A stretch of 64,000 nucleotides of DNA, taken from the NCBI RefSeq assembly GCF_016920785.2, contig NW_024609884.1:80021346-80085345 (forward strand), given 5' to 3'. This stretch comes from Ixodes scapularis. Its lineage: Eukaryota; Arthropoda; Arachnida; Ixodida; Ixodidae. Each line of letters begins with the position of its first letter. Positions within the stretch are counted from its first letter, which is position 1. Shown one piece after another: positions 1-9,814 of the stretch. A model generated the notes under the pieces. It was given only the letters and a program-made list of their open reading frames with translations. It made no database searches and was not told the DNA's origin. Both the position numbers and the translations under genes were made by a program.

Positions 1-466
1 GAGAATATGATTCTCCACACAAATTCAACCTTCAAAGATGGTATCTTGGCAAGAAGATGTTATCTCTGTCTTGTAAACAGCTGGAAGCATGCTGTCGATC
101 GCGGTGATTAGCAATCTGCGTGCTCCGCGGAAAAGCGAACCCTCGGGCTTTCTTCATAAGCAGTGCGGCTATTACTTGAGTAAATACGGGGTACGCATGC
201 CAAGCAGATTCTTTCAACTTTCCTCTATTTCATCTACACAGGCCTATTTATAAACAGGCACATACCTAAAACAATGGCGAGTTCAAAGCGAACCGTGATT
301 TTGGTGGAATATTTTAATAGAATATTGAATAGCTTCTCCAAGCCTTTTACAATCGTTGTACCATGCTTAAATGAAAATTCAGCTGAAGTTGTGAAGGTTA
401 TTCCCAACCTTACACTTGTCCACTTCTAAGCTCAGGTAGTTTTAATATAACAACATCTATTAACCG
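1..466. other. No recognisable feature
   Basis: AT-rich sequence. I see no convincing exon, RNA gene or repeat boundary here. It may be part of an upstream VPS8 intron, but no upstream VPS8 exon is visible to prove it. Confidence 0.4.
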
Positions 467-600
467 TTGCCTTCTAAAAGTCCAATGCCTACATTGGGGT
501 GGCATGTAAATGATGGATTTGACATAAAATTAAACCTAAAGAGATGCTCAGCTATCCTAATAGAGTGGATTAATAAATCTGCTTGCTATAGACCTTTGCA
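467..600 (+). repeat. Coding-derived dispersed repeat, copy 1 (FDIKL motif)
   Basis: Translated on the + strand, this segment contains G-W-H-V-N-D-G-F-D-I-K-L-N-L. A diverged relative lies on the minus strand at about 12578-12696 and reads G-W-R-V-N-N-E-F-D-I-K-L-K-L. The similarity at protein level suggests both come from one transposon-encoded protein. The copy has no start context and ends within about 45 codons, so it is a relic. The family is not recognised from this copy alone; the other copy runs into an acidic tail typical of pogo/Tigger-type transposases. Confidence 0.5.
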
Positions 601-680
601 AAAAGTGCTCTCTGGCAGCCGCCATTTTGCGAATCGAGCGACCCCTATCAGCCAGAAATTTCTGCCACCCGCCTGAGCTG

Positions 681-1780
681 TGGAAACCCGGTCAGCGTGA
701 CTCCCCAAGTGCATTGTGCATTCGGAGTTCGCCGGCTTTTCTTGGAAGTTTTTACTTTTTTTGCCTGTTTAGGATGCTTACCCCTTGTGTGTTATCTTCC
801 ACTATGAGAACCAGGGAATTCCAGGGCTTGTAGCCAGCTCGGCCTTCGCAGGGAGCGAACGAAGCGAGCGACCGTCAAGCAGCCCGCGACGCGGACAGTT
901 CGACGTTCTTGGAGGATTATTTCCGTTGAGATAATCTCCAAAAAGCCTTCCCGGCTATGTTCCGGGTCTTCGCGAAAAATAGCTGATAGGGTCGGGTCCG
1001 GGGTGTGGGGCCGGAATAGACACGCTCCTTCATTTGCTCTGAAACTGTGCAAAAAAGCGGCTCTCTTCTACATGTGCCCCAAAGCACACCGGATTCCGTC
1101 CGATCGTTGTGAAGTGACTATCGTCGACCGTGTATATTGGATATGCTGTGTTATTTGAGACCTTTCTCAATTCCTGTTCGGATAACGCGGCACCGTGGGG
1201 TACGTACAATATATATTGTTCCATTGATGAGACTTGTTGAACGGTTCATGTTGTGGGCGGAGAATATCTATGCAGTTTGGATATCCTACGTGGTGAAATA
1301 TTTTTGACGGTTAAGACCTTTGTAGTTTGACACGACTGAGTGTATGGTGCCGTAAATTGATCAACATAAAATGAACCAAACATTCCAGTTGCACATGTTG
1401 AGTAGCGCACGGACTCACGAAAACAGCTTTCATTTCTTTGTTTTGGTTCCCAAAAATAATATAATGCATTCCTAAAAAACCCTAGACATTATGTTCACCA
1501 TAGAACACAAAATAAAAAATTGAACGCGGCAATTTAGCCTCCACCAGCGTCCGGAAGTGCTCCTACGCAGGCTGCCACAGCCCCCTGACTAGAAAACCCA
1601 CAGCTCAGCGCAGTCGGGCAACACTGACGTACCCTCTCAAAACCAGGGGCGCGCGCTGTAAATCGCTTCGTTCGAGACTGCCGCTGGAAAGGTCTATATC
1701 CAAATATTCTTTCTCCAATCTCAAATTAAACCCCCTCAAGAAAATTAAAAAAAAAAAAAAAAAAACACAAATAATGAAAG
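681..1780. other. Unassigned sequence with a short GC-rich island
   Basis: About 700-1230 is richer in CG dinucleotides than its surroundings but has no reading frame I can recognise. A poly(A) tract lies near 1746-1765. Nothing else can be supported. Confidence 0.35.
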
Positions 1781-1811
1781 CCGATTGTCAGGACAGTTCT
1801 GCTTGCGTAAT

Positions 1812-1965
1812 TGCAGTCGGTTAGTCCCATCAAGTGTGCTTTTCACCGAGCACCCGTGTACTGCAAAAAAGCAATGACCGCAAGCTTCGTGGGCATTGCT
1901 TCCCCGCAGTACATGGGTGCTCGGTGAGAAGCGCACTCAACGGGGCTAACCCGCAGCGATGAACG
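1812..1965. repeat. Imperfect inverted repeat (hairpin MITE-like)
   Basis: The segment around TCACCGAGCACCCGTGTACT (near 1844) is mirrored by AGTACATGGGTGCTCGGTGA near 1911-1930. The pairing continues outward through CGGTTAGTCCC and GGGGCTAACCCG, giving arms of about 60-70 bases around a short loop. This is the layout of a small foldback MITE. No target-site duplication was assigned. Confidence 0.6.
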
Positions 1966-2590
1966 TAGTGTGAATTGAGCGAAAATGCTGTTTGAATTAA
2001 GCAGCTTATAAATGCATTCAAAATATAGCGGGACAATCAAATTTTTTTAATTTGTTTAAATTAACCGGAAGTATAAAATATCTGAATTTGAATTATCGCG
2101 AGTCTACTGTAGTGATATCTCCTGCAAGAAATGTGTGAGCTTCCACAAAAGCACTGAGCTTTTACAAATTGGACAAAATGAGCCATTCTGCAACTGCAAA
2201 CTCTTCAGCTGTTTTGGGGCCTTTGGAAAGAAGTAAGTGTTAAAGGGCAACTCCGGTCCATACTTTCGATTTTGGGATTATGACTGTTTTTAGTGCAGTC
2301 AGCGTCCCTGAATTGCAAGGTGTAATTTTTTTCTCGTTATTGTGCGTAGTTTTAAAGATATCGACGCCTGAAAGTTTTGTTTGGGGCGCGGCCAACAAAA
2401 CCGAAACTAGCCGCTCGAGGCCCCGGCAACACTGGAAATCAGCCGCTATGTGAACGTGACGTCACGATCATTCTCGTTCAACGAGTACGCAGGCCGAGCG
2501 CCACCTACCTCTGTTGCGCTAGCCGTCTAAAGATAGGAGGTAAGCTGATTTTGTTTTAATTCTGTATACGTGGTAGTTATCGACCATGTG

Positions 2591-3069
2591 TATTGTCGGT
2601 TACAAGTCAAGAAGGTAGGAGAAGCTCCACCCACAAGCGTGATGCGCCCGTTTCAAATCTCTCCGCAGTCGAAAGAAGAGTTCACTGGAAACACTCCTTG
2701 TTCCGCTTCAATGGATTCCAACTTGTCTCCGATCCCACTTTTTAAGAAAGCGACCTTTGTATTCATCAGAGAGGGAACCGAGCCCCTGAAAGCAGCCTTT
2801 GTATCCATCGGGGGGGAAGCTAATCCCCGAAAGTCGTATTTGTTTCCGTCGGTGGGGGAGAACTCTAATCTCCCTCTCGGGCCTTCCACAATGCTAAGTA
2901 AAAGTCGAAAGATAAAGCAAATATGTACAGAAAGGCAAGCCCTTCCTCGCGCGTTTGCCGTGACGTCACGGAAACGGTGGGACGCTATTGGATGCGGAGG
3001 TGGCGGAGGGATAACTGGTTCCCTTTGAGGGGCATTTGCCGCTACCTTCTTAACCTGTAACTGACTATA
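2591..3069. mobile_element. 479-bp MITE, copy 1
   Basis: The ends are TATTGTCGGTTACAAGTCAA and, inverted, TATAGTCAGTTACAGGTTAA, each continuing to GAAGGTAG, so the terminal inverted repeats are about 28 bp. A second copy of identical length lies at 60098-60576 in the same orientation and is nearly identical base for base. The outer TA at both ends fits a TA target duplication. It carries long reading frames on both strands, but both copies share them and they match no protein I know, so they are most likely fortuitous. Confidence 0.8.
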
Positions 3070-3088
3070 GCAAGAGTTAGTGCGTATA

Positions 3089-3283
3089 ACCAAAAGCTAG
3101 CGGCTGGAAAACCCGTGAACTCATACGGTGCCGTACTCGGCGGCCACCGCCGTGCGTGCGCTATGCCGTACTCGTCGCTTGTATACCCAAAAGCTAACGA
3201 CTGGAAAACAAGTGAACTCGTTCGGTGCCGTACTCGGCGGCTGTCGCCGTGTGTGTGGTCTTCCGTACTCGTCGCTAGGCCTA
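3089..3283. repeat. Two-copy tandem duplication, unit about 98 bp
   Basis: The segment starting CCAAAAGCTAGCGGCTGGAA at about 3090 is repeated starting CCAAAAGCTAACGACTGGAA at about 3188. Both run through GGTGCCGTACTCGGCGGC and end CCGTACTCGTCGCT. Units differ at roughly a tenth of positions. It lies inside the TTAA element, next to the nested MITE. Confidence 0.75.
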
Positions 3284-3637
3284 AATTGTCATCTGGGCTC
3301 CGTGGATGGAGCGGCGTTGCTTTACGCCGTGCTGCCAGTGATGTACAGTACTGGGGGCCCTCTCGCTTTCGCGCTGCGGGTCAGTCCCAGACACGAAGGT
3401 TTGAGGCTCCGGCGCGGGACGCGGCGCCCGAACACACGTGTGCTGGGCTGAACACGACTGCTTTTCGTTCTTTTTTCCTCGGGTTCGTAAAAGCCGAAGT
3501 CCAAAGTCCACTCGTCGAACAGCGTTCATCCCCACCTTCTCCAGTTTCCGGTCCGTCAGACACTTGTGAAAAAGCACCCCTGTGTTGCGCAGAGGGTTGT
3601 TTGAGCAGCCCACAGCGCTACAAGTTGCACTCGGCAT
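3281..3637 (-). pseudogene. THAP-domain remnant inside the TTAA element
   Basis: The minus-strand frame begins M-P-S-A-T-C-S-A-V-G-C-S-N-N and continues to F-H-K. This matches the start of a THAP zinc finger: C-x4-C followed by N, then the F-H-K/R-F box. The second half of the finger (the C-x2-H pair and the AVPTIF-like end) is not evident, and the frame runs on into low-similarity sequence. THAP domains bind DNA and occur in P-element-type transposases and many host proteins. Here it sits within a TTAA-bounded element, so I take it as a captured or relic transposon exon. Confidence 0.5.
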
Positions 3638-4359
3638 CTTTCGACGAACAGCTGGGCAGTCTTGGGCGCACTGAGTTGCTCGCTGAAACGGGTCTTAAAG
3701 TCCTTACAAGCAAATAAACAAAAGGCTATACCGATGCTACACGGGCTACAGATAAAAGCAACGGCTAAACACGCCAATCACAAGCCGAAGTAGCGGTGGT
3801 AGTGGCTCAAAGAAGCGCACTCCGCGCAACCCCCGCACCGGAGAAAAAAAAGAGGACGATACGGACGTCACGGCCCAATGTTGCTTTAGCGATCGGCAAC
3901 CCGCTGGCCGCCCGCTAAAAAGCAGCGGCTCGCGGCGGGTCGCATTTTTGTTATCGGCATTAGTTGAGAATGCGGCGTCCTACGGACGTAATATTTTGGC
4001 CGGAGTCGTATTTTGTGTCACTACAGCGATACCAGTAATTTATTTCATTTTGAGTTTTGGCCGGAGTTGCCCTTTAAGTTACTTTGTATGCTCTTTTTGC
4101 ATTAGAGCTAGTATTATCTGTGGTGTTCCTGGTTTGCGCCAAGATGCTTGATATGACTCAGATATGTAAATTGAAACTAGCTCTTTTTGCCTTAAAAACA
4201 TCTTGGCCTGTGCCACTTGGTTTTTTCAACACGCTTCTGGCTTCACTGTCGTTGTGTTTCTCACTGCAGCTAGAATTTTCTTTATGCTTTCATAACTTCT
4301 CTTGTTTTCAGGCAGCAAACTTCCTTCATGCTCTTTTGGGCCAGGCGGTTACCACGAAA

Positions 4360-6960
4360 CTACCCAGGCTAGGCGGAAGTTCAGAACAACTGTTGTACAC
4401 CTGAGCGAAGTAGACCAGTGCCTCCTCGCATTGCGCTCTAGAAGCTCGCTGGATCACAATTCCACAGTATGTGGCCATCGCTTCTGTGTTTACATGAAGA
4501 AGTAGACGTCCTTGATGGCTTCCGAATAGCGCTGCAACCCTTTTCTTGACCATGTGAAGAACCGCCGGGGGTCGTTCGTTGTAACACTAAGGCTTGCAGG
4601 CCGCCCACCCTCCTGTAGGTCTAATTCCAGGAGAAAAACTCTGCCAAATGTTCAAAAGTCTCTTGTATCGACCTGGAATGTCCGAAAAGTTTATTCAATT
4701 TGAGGAAGCAGCTCGGGAATGTTTTGCTCTATCCGATGAAAATGACTCGAAAGTGCCAGCATCTTCTACGATTGATGAAGCCCTGGCAGCTGTTGGTGAG
4801 AGCCCCCTAAAAAGCAAGCAAGCACAATGGAGGTGAGAATCCTGTGTGAGGAAGAAAGTATCCAGGCTTCAGCAAAAAGCAGAGAAAACACTATGCCAGT
4901 CTCATGGCATTGACCAGCCATCTACTTTGTGGGGACACAGAGAGAAAGATTTTGTTCTCTCTGATTATGTGCAGTGAATGAGCAATTTAAAAAGCAGTTT
5001 GCATAGGAAGAAAAATTGTGAAAAAAGAGTTTTGTTATCAAAGAATTGTGTTTTGTTTGTTCTTAACCCCATTCCTGGTCTCGTGGAAAAATTATAAAGT
5101 TTTTTTTGGGCGTCCAAGCGGCAGGTGAGTGAGGCCATAAAAACCAAAGAAAAGCGTAAAATACTAAAACTCTACACACACACACACAAAAAAAAAAAAA
5201 AAGTTTCCTTGTCAGTGAAAACGTGAAGACTTCTGTCAAGAAAGTTTTTGAGAACGACTCAGTCTTCTACTGCCTCCCGGGTGAAAAAAGATGTGCTGCA
5301 CGGCCGTCAAAAGCGGCTACTTTTGATGAACCTAAAGGAGCTCGCTAAGAATGAAAGAAAGGCTCAAACGTAAACTGTGGATTTTCAACTTTTGCCAGTA
5401 TGCACCCCCCCAAACTCTGTTTTAGCTGGGACAAGGGGGGCACACACTGTTCGCGTATGCATGCAGCATCAAAACTTGAAGCTGATGCTACACGCTAGTG
5501 AACTCGAGGAGACCGCTGAAGAATTATTAGCGACCGCAGTGTGTCAAGTTGATGAGGGGGATTGTATGTTTGGCAAGTGCAGCATGTGCCCCGGCACCGA
5601 ATACATTGTGACCTTGCTCCAGAAAAGTCCTGCCTTTGACACCAATCCCATGTTCAAGTTCAATAGTGGATGAGTGACTTGCATTGCAAGCTTGAAACAA
5701 TTCTGTTAACACTGCAAGAATACGTTGAAAAATCTTTAGACTTGTTGAACGAAATCAACGGTCACCATTACATAAGTAAACAGCAAGCCCGCTACTTGTG
5801 AGAACTAAAAGCAGCTAAAGGGCGATGAGACAATCATGCGTATGGATTTTTCCGAGAATCACAGTTTCCTGCTACAAGACGCCCCGCCCCACACTCGCAT
5901 CACTGGGTCAACGCAGAGGCTACACTCCACCCTGTTTTTTTTTATTTCCATATGCCAGAAAGCTCTGAAGAATTATCTGTCGGATCTTCTTCTGTCATTT
6001 CAGACTGCCTGTAACATGATACTGTAGCTGTGTATACATTCCACAGTAAGCTTCTGAAACATCTAAAGAATGCGTTAAAACTTGGGTTTGGTCAAGTTGG
6101 TTCATATTGGTTTAAAAGGTTAAAAGCACAAATAAAACAAGGACAATAAAGACACAAAGACAACAGGACAGGTGCCAACTCTCAACTGATTTTATTAGAA
6201 ACCATTATCACTTATACTATACTACAGACACTCATTTGCCCGACTTGTAGGAGTGGAGTGATGATTGGTTGTAGGCAAATGAGCATGTGTATATAAGCAA
6301 CGATGGTTTCTAATAAAATCAGTTAAGAGTTAGTGCCTGTCCTGTTGTCTTTGTGTCTTTATTGTCCTTGTTTTGTTCGCGCTTTTAACCTTTTAATTCT
6401 ATAAAGTATGACCTGCCACAACTAAGAAACATTTTTTTAGTTTTCCGACGGAGCAGTTTTACAGTACAAAAACAAAAACAACTTTCTAAACCTTTGCTTT
6501 TGCGATAAAGACTTTAGTCTTTCGGCTGAATGAAATTTCTTTGCAACTTGAAAAGGGGAAAAGTCCCTGTGATGGCATCAGAGGAACTATGAAACGTTTG
6601 ACAACAAGGGCCAGCCTTCAAAGCCTGTACCAAAACCAAATAACCACCCCACTAGAGCTTTTTACATGGGTGAAAAAAAAATATTAAACGGTGTAAACGT
6701 CCTAGGGGTACCATGTGTCATCGTGCTTGAAAAGCGAGCCTAACTAGCTTCAGGATTCCAGACAGCAGTCACCATAAAGGATATGCAGGTTGTTTCATTA
6801 CTTCAAGCCAATTTCAGCTTCAACGCTTAGTGTTTCGATAACATCATACTTAGTGACTGATGTTCAAGTTCAATTGTCAAAAAAAGTCTGAGAACTACAA
6901 CGTTCACTTCAACAGTGAGCTTCCCAAAAATATTTGATCACAAACGAAATTTTGAGAAGT
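4360..6960 (+). pseudogene. Decayed transposon-type gene with C-x-H-Q-N motif
   Basis: Successive short frames on the + strand line up with a single long invertebrate protein type that I recall as uncharacterised and multicopy. N-terminal: C-N-P-F-L-D-H-V-K near 4530 and P-G-E-K-L-C near 4630. Middle: F-E-N-D-S-V-F-Y-C-L-P-G-E-K near 5250, K-R-L-L-L-M-N-L-K-E-L near 5315, then C-M-Q-H-Q-N-L-K-L-M near 5458 and a Cys-rich C-M-F-G-K-C-S-M-C-P near 5565. C-terminal: A-T-L-H-P near 5918, V-I-S-D-C-L and H-D-T-V-A-V near 5998-6030, then G-K-S-P-C-D-G-I-R-G-T near 6558. Frameshifts and stops occur throughout, and a repeat insertion at 6114-6396 splits the 3' part. It is a dead copy. The family name and enzymatic role are unknown to me. 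Confidence 0.6.
6114..6396. mobile_element. Inverted pair of Penelope-like 3' tails
   Basis: The left arm (6114-6208) runs from AAAAGGTTAAAAGC to GATTTTATTAGAAACCAT. The right arm (6303-6396) is its near-perfect reverse complement, running from ATGGTTTCTAATAAAATC to GCTTTTAACCTTTT. The right arm resembles the 3' tail of the Penelope-like copy near 62570-62660: both have AGTT(A/G)A..GTTAG, then TTGTCT, then a GCGCT box. About 94 bp separate the arms. The unit interrupts the decayed gene at 4360-6960, so it inserted after that gene arrived. Confidence 0.6.
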
Positions 6961-7699
6961 CAATTCTCGAGGTGTGACCCACTGCCTGGAAAATGTTGAT
7001 AATAATAAATTGTTCTCTTTTCATCAGTTTTGTGGCAACTTAATAGAGACAAACTAAGGCACATGTCCCATATCAAGCACCTCAGCTTGTACCGTGCATC
7101 AGACACAACCCATCGCCTACGCGCTGTGCAGAGAGGTGCCGCATGTAACCACCCTGCGCGATGTCGCGGAAGCTTGATTTCAAAAAATGTTTTCTCGCAT
7201 AAAAAAATTATCATTTCGATTAAACTTTGTAAATCGCAAGATATTAAAACATACTCTCGTTTGAATGGTCTGGTATATTTTTACTTGGTCCACCTCAGTG
7301 CAATATTTGCAGCTGAATTGTAGCCAAAACAGCGTTTTTCTCTACGCTTTAATATTAAAGAAACCCTTTCTTCTAAAAGTATGAAGATATTGTGTGTATA
7401 AAATATTCCTTCAATACAGGCTAAAAACACTCCTAGAGCATTTATACGGAAGAATAAATTAAAAAAAAAGTACCTCGAAAACGGCATAATTGAGCTTTTT
7501 TATCGAATAAAAACAATACAAGAACAAATTTATTACCTTGAATTTGGTTTCATATTCTGCACAAATGCAAGTAGCTTCAAATAAATAAATTGGGCATTGC
7601 TAACTAATCATTCATATTCTTTTTTACTTTTTTTACTTGTACCATCTCTCGCGCTTTTTGGGGAGCTTGAAATAGTGCTGACGTAAGGAAAAAAAACAT
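6961..7699. other. AT-rich sequence, no feature seen
   Basis: No exon with credible splice sites, no RNA gene and no repeat boundary could be assigned. Confidence 0.4.
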
Positions 7700-8280
7700 T
7701 TAACCACAAATATTTGTGCAAGTGACTACTCAGCCTAGTGTGAACCCCTGTGAATTTTTTTTAAAATTTCGGCGAGGGTCGAGCGTCACGTCTGGGACGT
7801 CTGGATGGTTTTTAATGCTGTCCCATGGAGCGAGCAGACGTCATCAGCTGCGCCAAACGGCAGATAAATTCCCCTTTCTCAATGAAGCAGAGTTAAACCG
7901 CACAAAAAGCCGAGCCAAACGTCAAATAAATTCACCTCTCCAAGTGAAGCCGAAATCTCATGGATTTTCCATTGGCTCCCATTGGCTGGCGCGTGTCATA
8001 GTTACAAGGAACAAGGCTTCCATTGGCCGAGGCACGTCAGTTTCTTGGAGAGCCACCCCATGGCGCTAAGTGCCCGCGCCGGATAAAGCTGTGCCAGAGC
8101 GCGCCAGGAAAAGGAAGCCTGTGGCTGGCAAGGCCTCCCAGAGAGAGAGAGCTCAAGCATACTCCGGACCAGCGCGGCACGGCCACTTCAAGAAAACACG
8201 CTCAAGAATGACATTCATGCTTTCGCATTCACAACTCATAAGTGCTTAGGTGTACCTCGAGCCTTTTTTTAACCCTCCGT
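7700..8280 (-). repeat. Dispersed repeat family B, partial copy 1
   Basis: The segment around 8205-8265 is the reverse complement of 17045-17100 (shared GAGGTACACCTAA and TTATGAGTTGTGAATG). The neighbouring TTCCATTGG..GGCGCG and CTCCCATTGG blocks also match 17205-17260 in reverse. A third relative lies at 57745-58310. It has no coding capacity that I can see. The family is unclassified. Confidence 0.6.
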
Positions 8281-9639
8281 AACGTCCCTTGGATATTCCA
8301 GGAGTTGCTATGAGCATATATAACTGCAAATAAATCATGGTAAAATGGCTTCCAAGAACATGTTATTATTGAGGCAGCCAGTAGCATTGCGGTGAAGCCA
8401 GCATTGTTGAACCATGGATTCAGTGCCAGGCCTAAAATTGACTTTAACTGGTTGTTCCCCATATACAGCAAAAATATTACACCCAAGACTTATATCCAGT
8501 ATTTACATACTTTATAAGCTATCACATACAAATAAAAAAAAAACTATTTTGAAAAAAATTTACATCTCAAAATTTTATAATTGTAACAAACTTAAAGCTA
8601 TAGATATAATTTTTTTTTTTTTTTAAACAGTACCAAGACAAAAATTGCACTACCAGATAGCTTACAATTATAGCTATGCACTGATGCTTGTTTCTTGTCA
8701 GTGTCTTAACGGTTTGCTTACTGGAGAAATTCAAATTGGAGGCAAAATTGCTCCAGGTAGCAAGTTCACTATTTTATAGGAAAATAACTATAAAACCTAA
8801 AAGTAATTGTTTTATTGATAAAAATGGTCCGTAACATTCCCTGCAGCCTAAAAATATATTTGCCAACAGTCTTGAAATGCCGTCCAAAGTTGAGAAAAAA
8901 ATCAATTTGAGTCTCACATTTCACCTTTTGACACTTCGGGATTCTTTTCTGTGGAACTGTTTTATTCTAATTTTTTTAAAGCACAGTTTTGTCCTTTAGG
9001 AAGGATAGGGCAGTCCTATCCTTTAAGGTGAACATACAATTTTATTTTTTTACTTGTGAAAACTCTTCCCCTTCCCTCCCTCAACAAGTTTGGCTGAACT
9101 CAAATGAAACCACCCAGCGAGTACCATTGGCAGTAGCCTTATACGGAACCAAGAAACTTAAACTTAAGCTCTTGTCGGAACAGGCCTTCAGAATTTGGCC
9201 CATGCAATATTCTAGCAGCCCGCCTGTGCCCATTGCTAGGAGGAAAGCTGGACATGTATGGAAGCGTTAGAAAACTACTTTACCACTTGGGGACAACTTT
9301 GTGTGGCATTTCCGAGGTAGTAGAGACTGTGCATGCACAGCTTGATCGACACTCAAAGTGTGCGAGCTTCTGAGCGCCTATAGCTTTGACAATTTATTGC
9401 CACAGAAAGTAGTCCCCAAGTATAAATGCTTATGCTCACTTGCAGCTTACCTGCATAGTACTACATCACTAGAGCCCATAGGGTGGGCAGTATGGTCTGT
9501 CGCTGTTTGTCTTTCGACTTCATGCTGCCAATTTTTTTTCACATGTAACACGCTCGCCCATGCTAGTACATGAGGGACAGATTGAGGTTTTGCTTGTCCT
9601 TCCATTTTAAAAACATAAGCTTTGTATCATTATCTGTAG
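8281..9639. other. No supported gene
   Basis: AT-rich, with several poly(A)/poly(T) runs (for example 8608-8624). A short frame at 8989-9270 has no recognisable motif and lacks convincing splice signals, so it is not called. Confidence 0.4.
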
Positions 9640-9814
9640 GGAATTGCAAAGCTCGTCTGCAGCCCAAAGCATAGTTCCCGGGGCCAAGGACTCTCGTGGG
9701 CTGGCTGCCGAGGTCCAGGAGAAATACATCGACCTCATGTGCCAGTTTGAGCCCGGTGCTGTTCACCAGTTCATCTCCTCGTTTGATGGTTACCGCCTGG
9801 AAGAAACACTGGAG
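9640..9814 (+). CDS. VPS8: VPS8 exon (a)
   Basis: It is preceded by CTGTAG and followed by GTTGGG. The first base completes a codon begun in an upstream exon; the exon ends in phase 0. It encodes E-L-Q-S-S-S-A-A-Q through F-I-S-S-F-D-G-Y-R-L-E-E-T-L-E. The D-G-Y-R-L-E-E-T block is strongly conserved in VPS8 and leads into the helical repeat region. Confidence 0.92.

Larger units (their letters stand above)
2244..4073. mobile_element. TTAA-flanked DNA element with nested MITE
   Basis: The left end reads TTAA (2240-2243) then AGGGCAACTCCGG. The right end reads CCGGAGTTGCCCT followed by TTAA (4074-4077). Exact TTAA duplication with short terminal inverted repeats is the hallmark of piggyBac-type insertion. 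The internal sequence encodes a minus-strand THAP-domain start rather than a recognisable piggyBac transposase, so the element is non-autonomous or a composite. It is about 1,830 bp, including a 479-bp MITE inserted at 2591-3069 and a local tandem duplication. Confidence 0.65.

Noticed and set aside
2570..3093. Long frames (about 150 codons) on both strands
   Set aside because: They lie inside the 479-bp MITE and recur in its second copy at 60.1 kb. There is no known motif and overlapping opposite frames are a by-product of composition.
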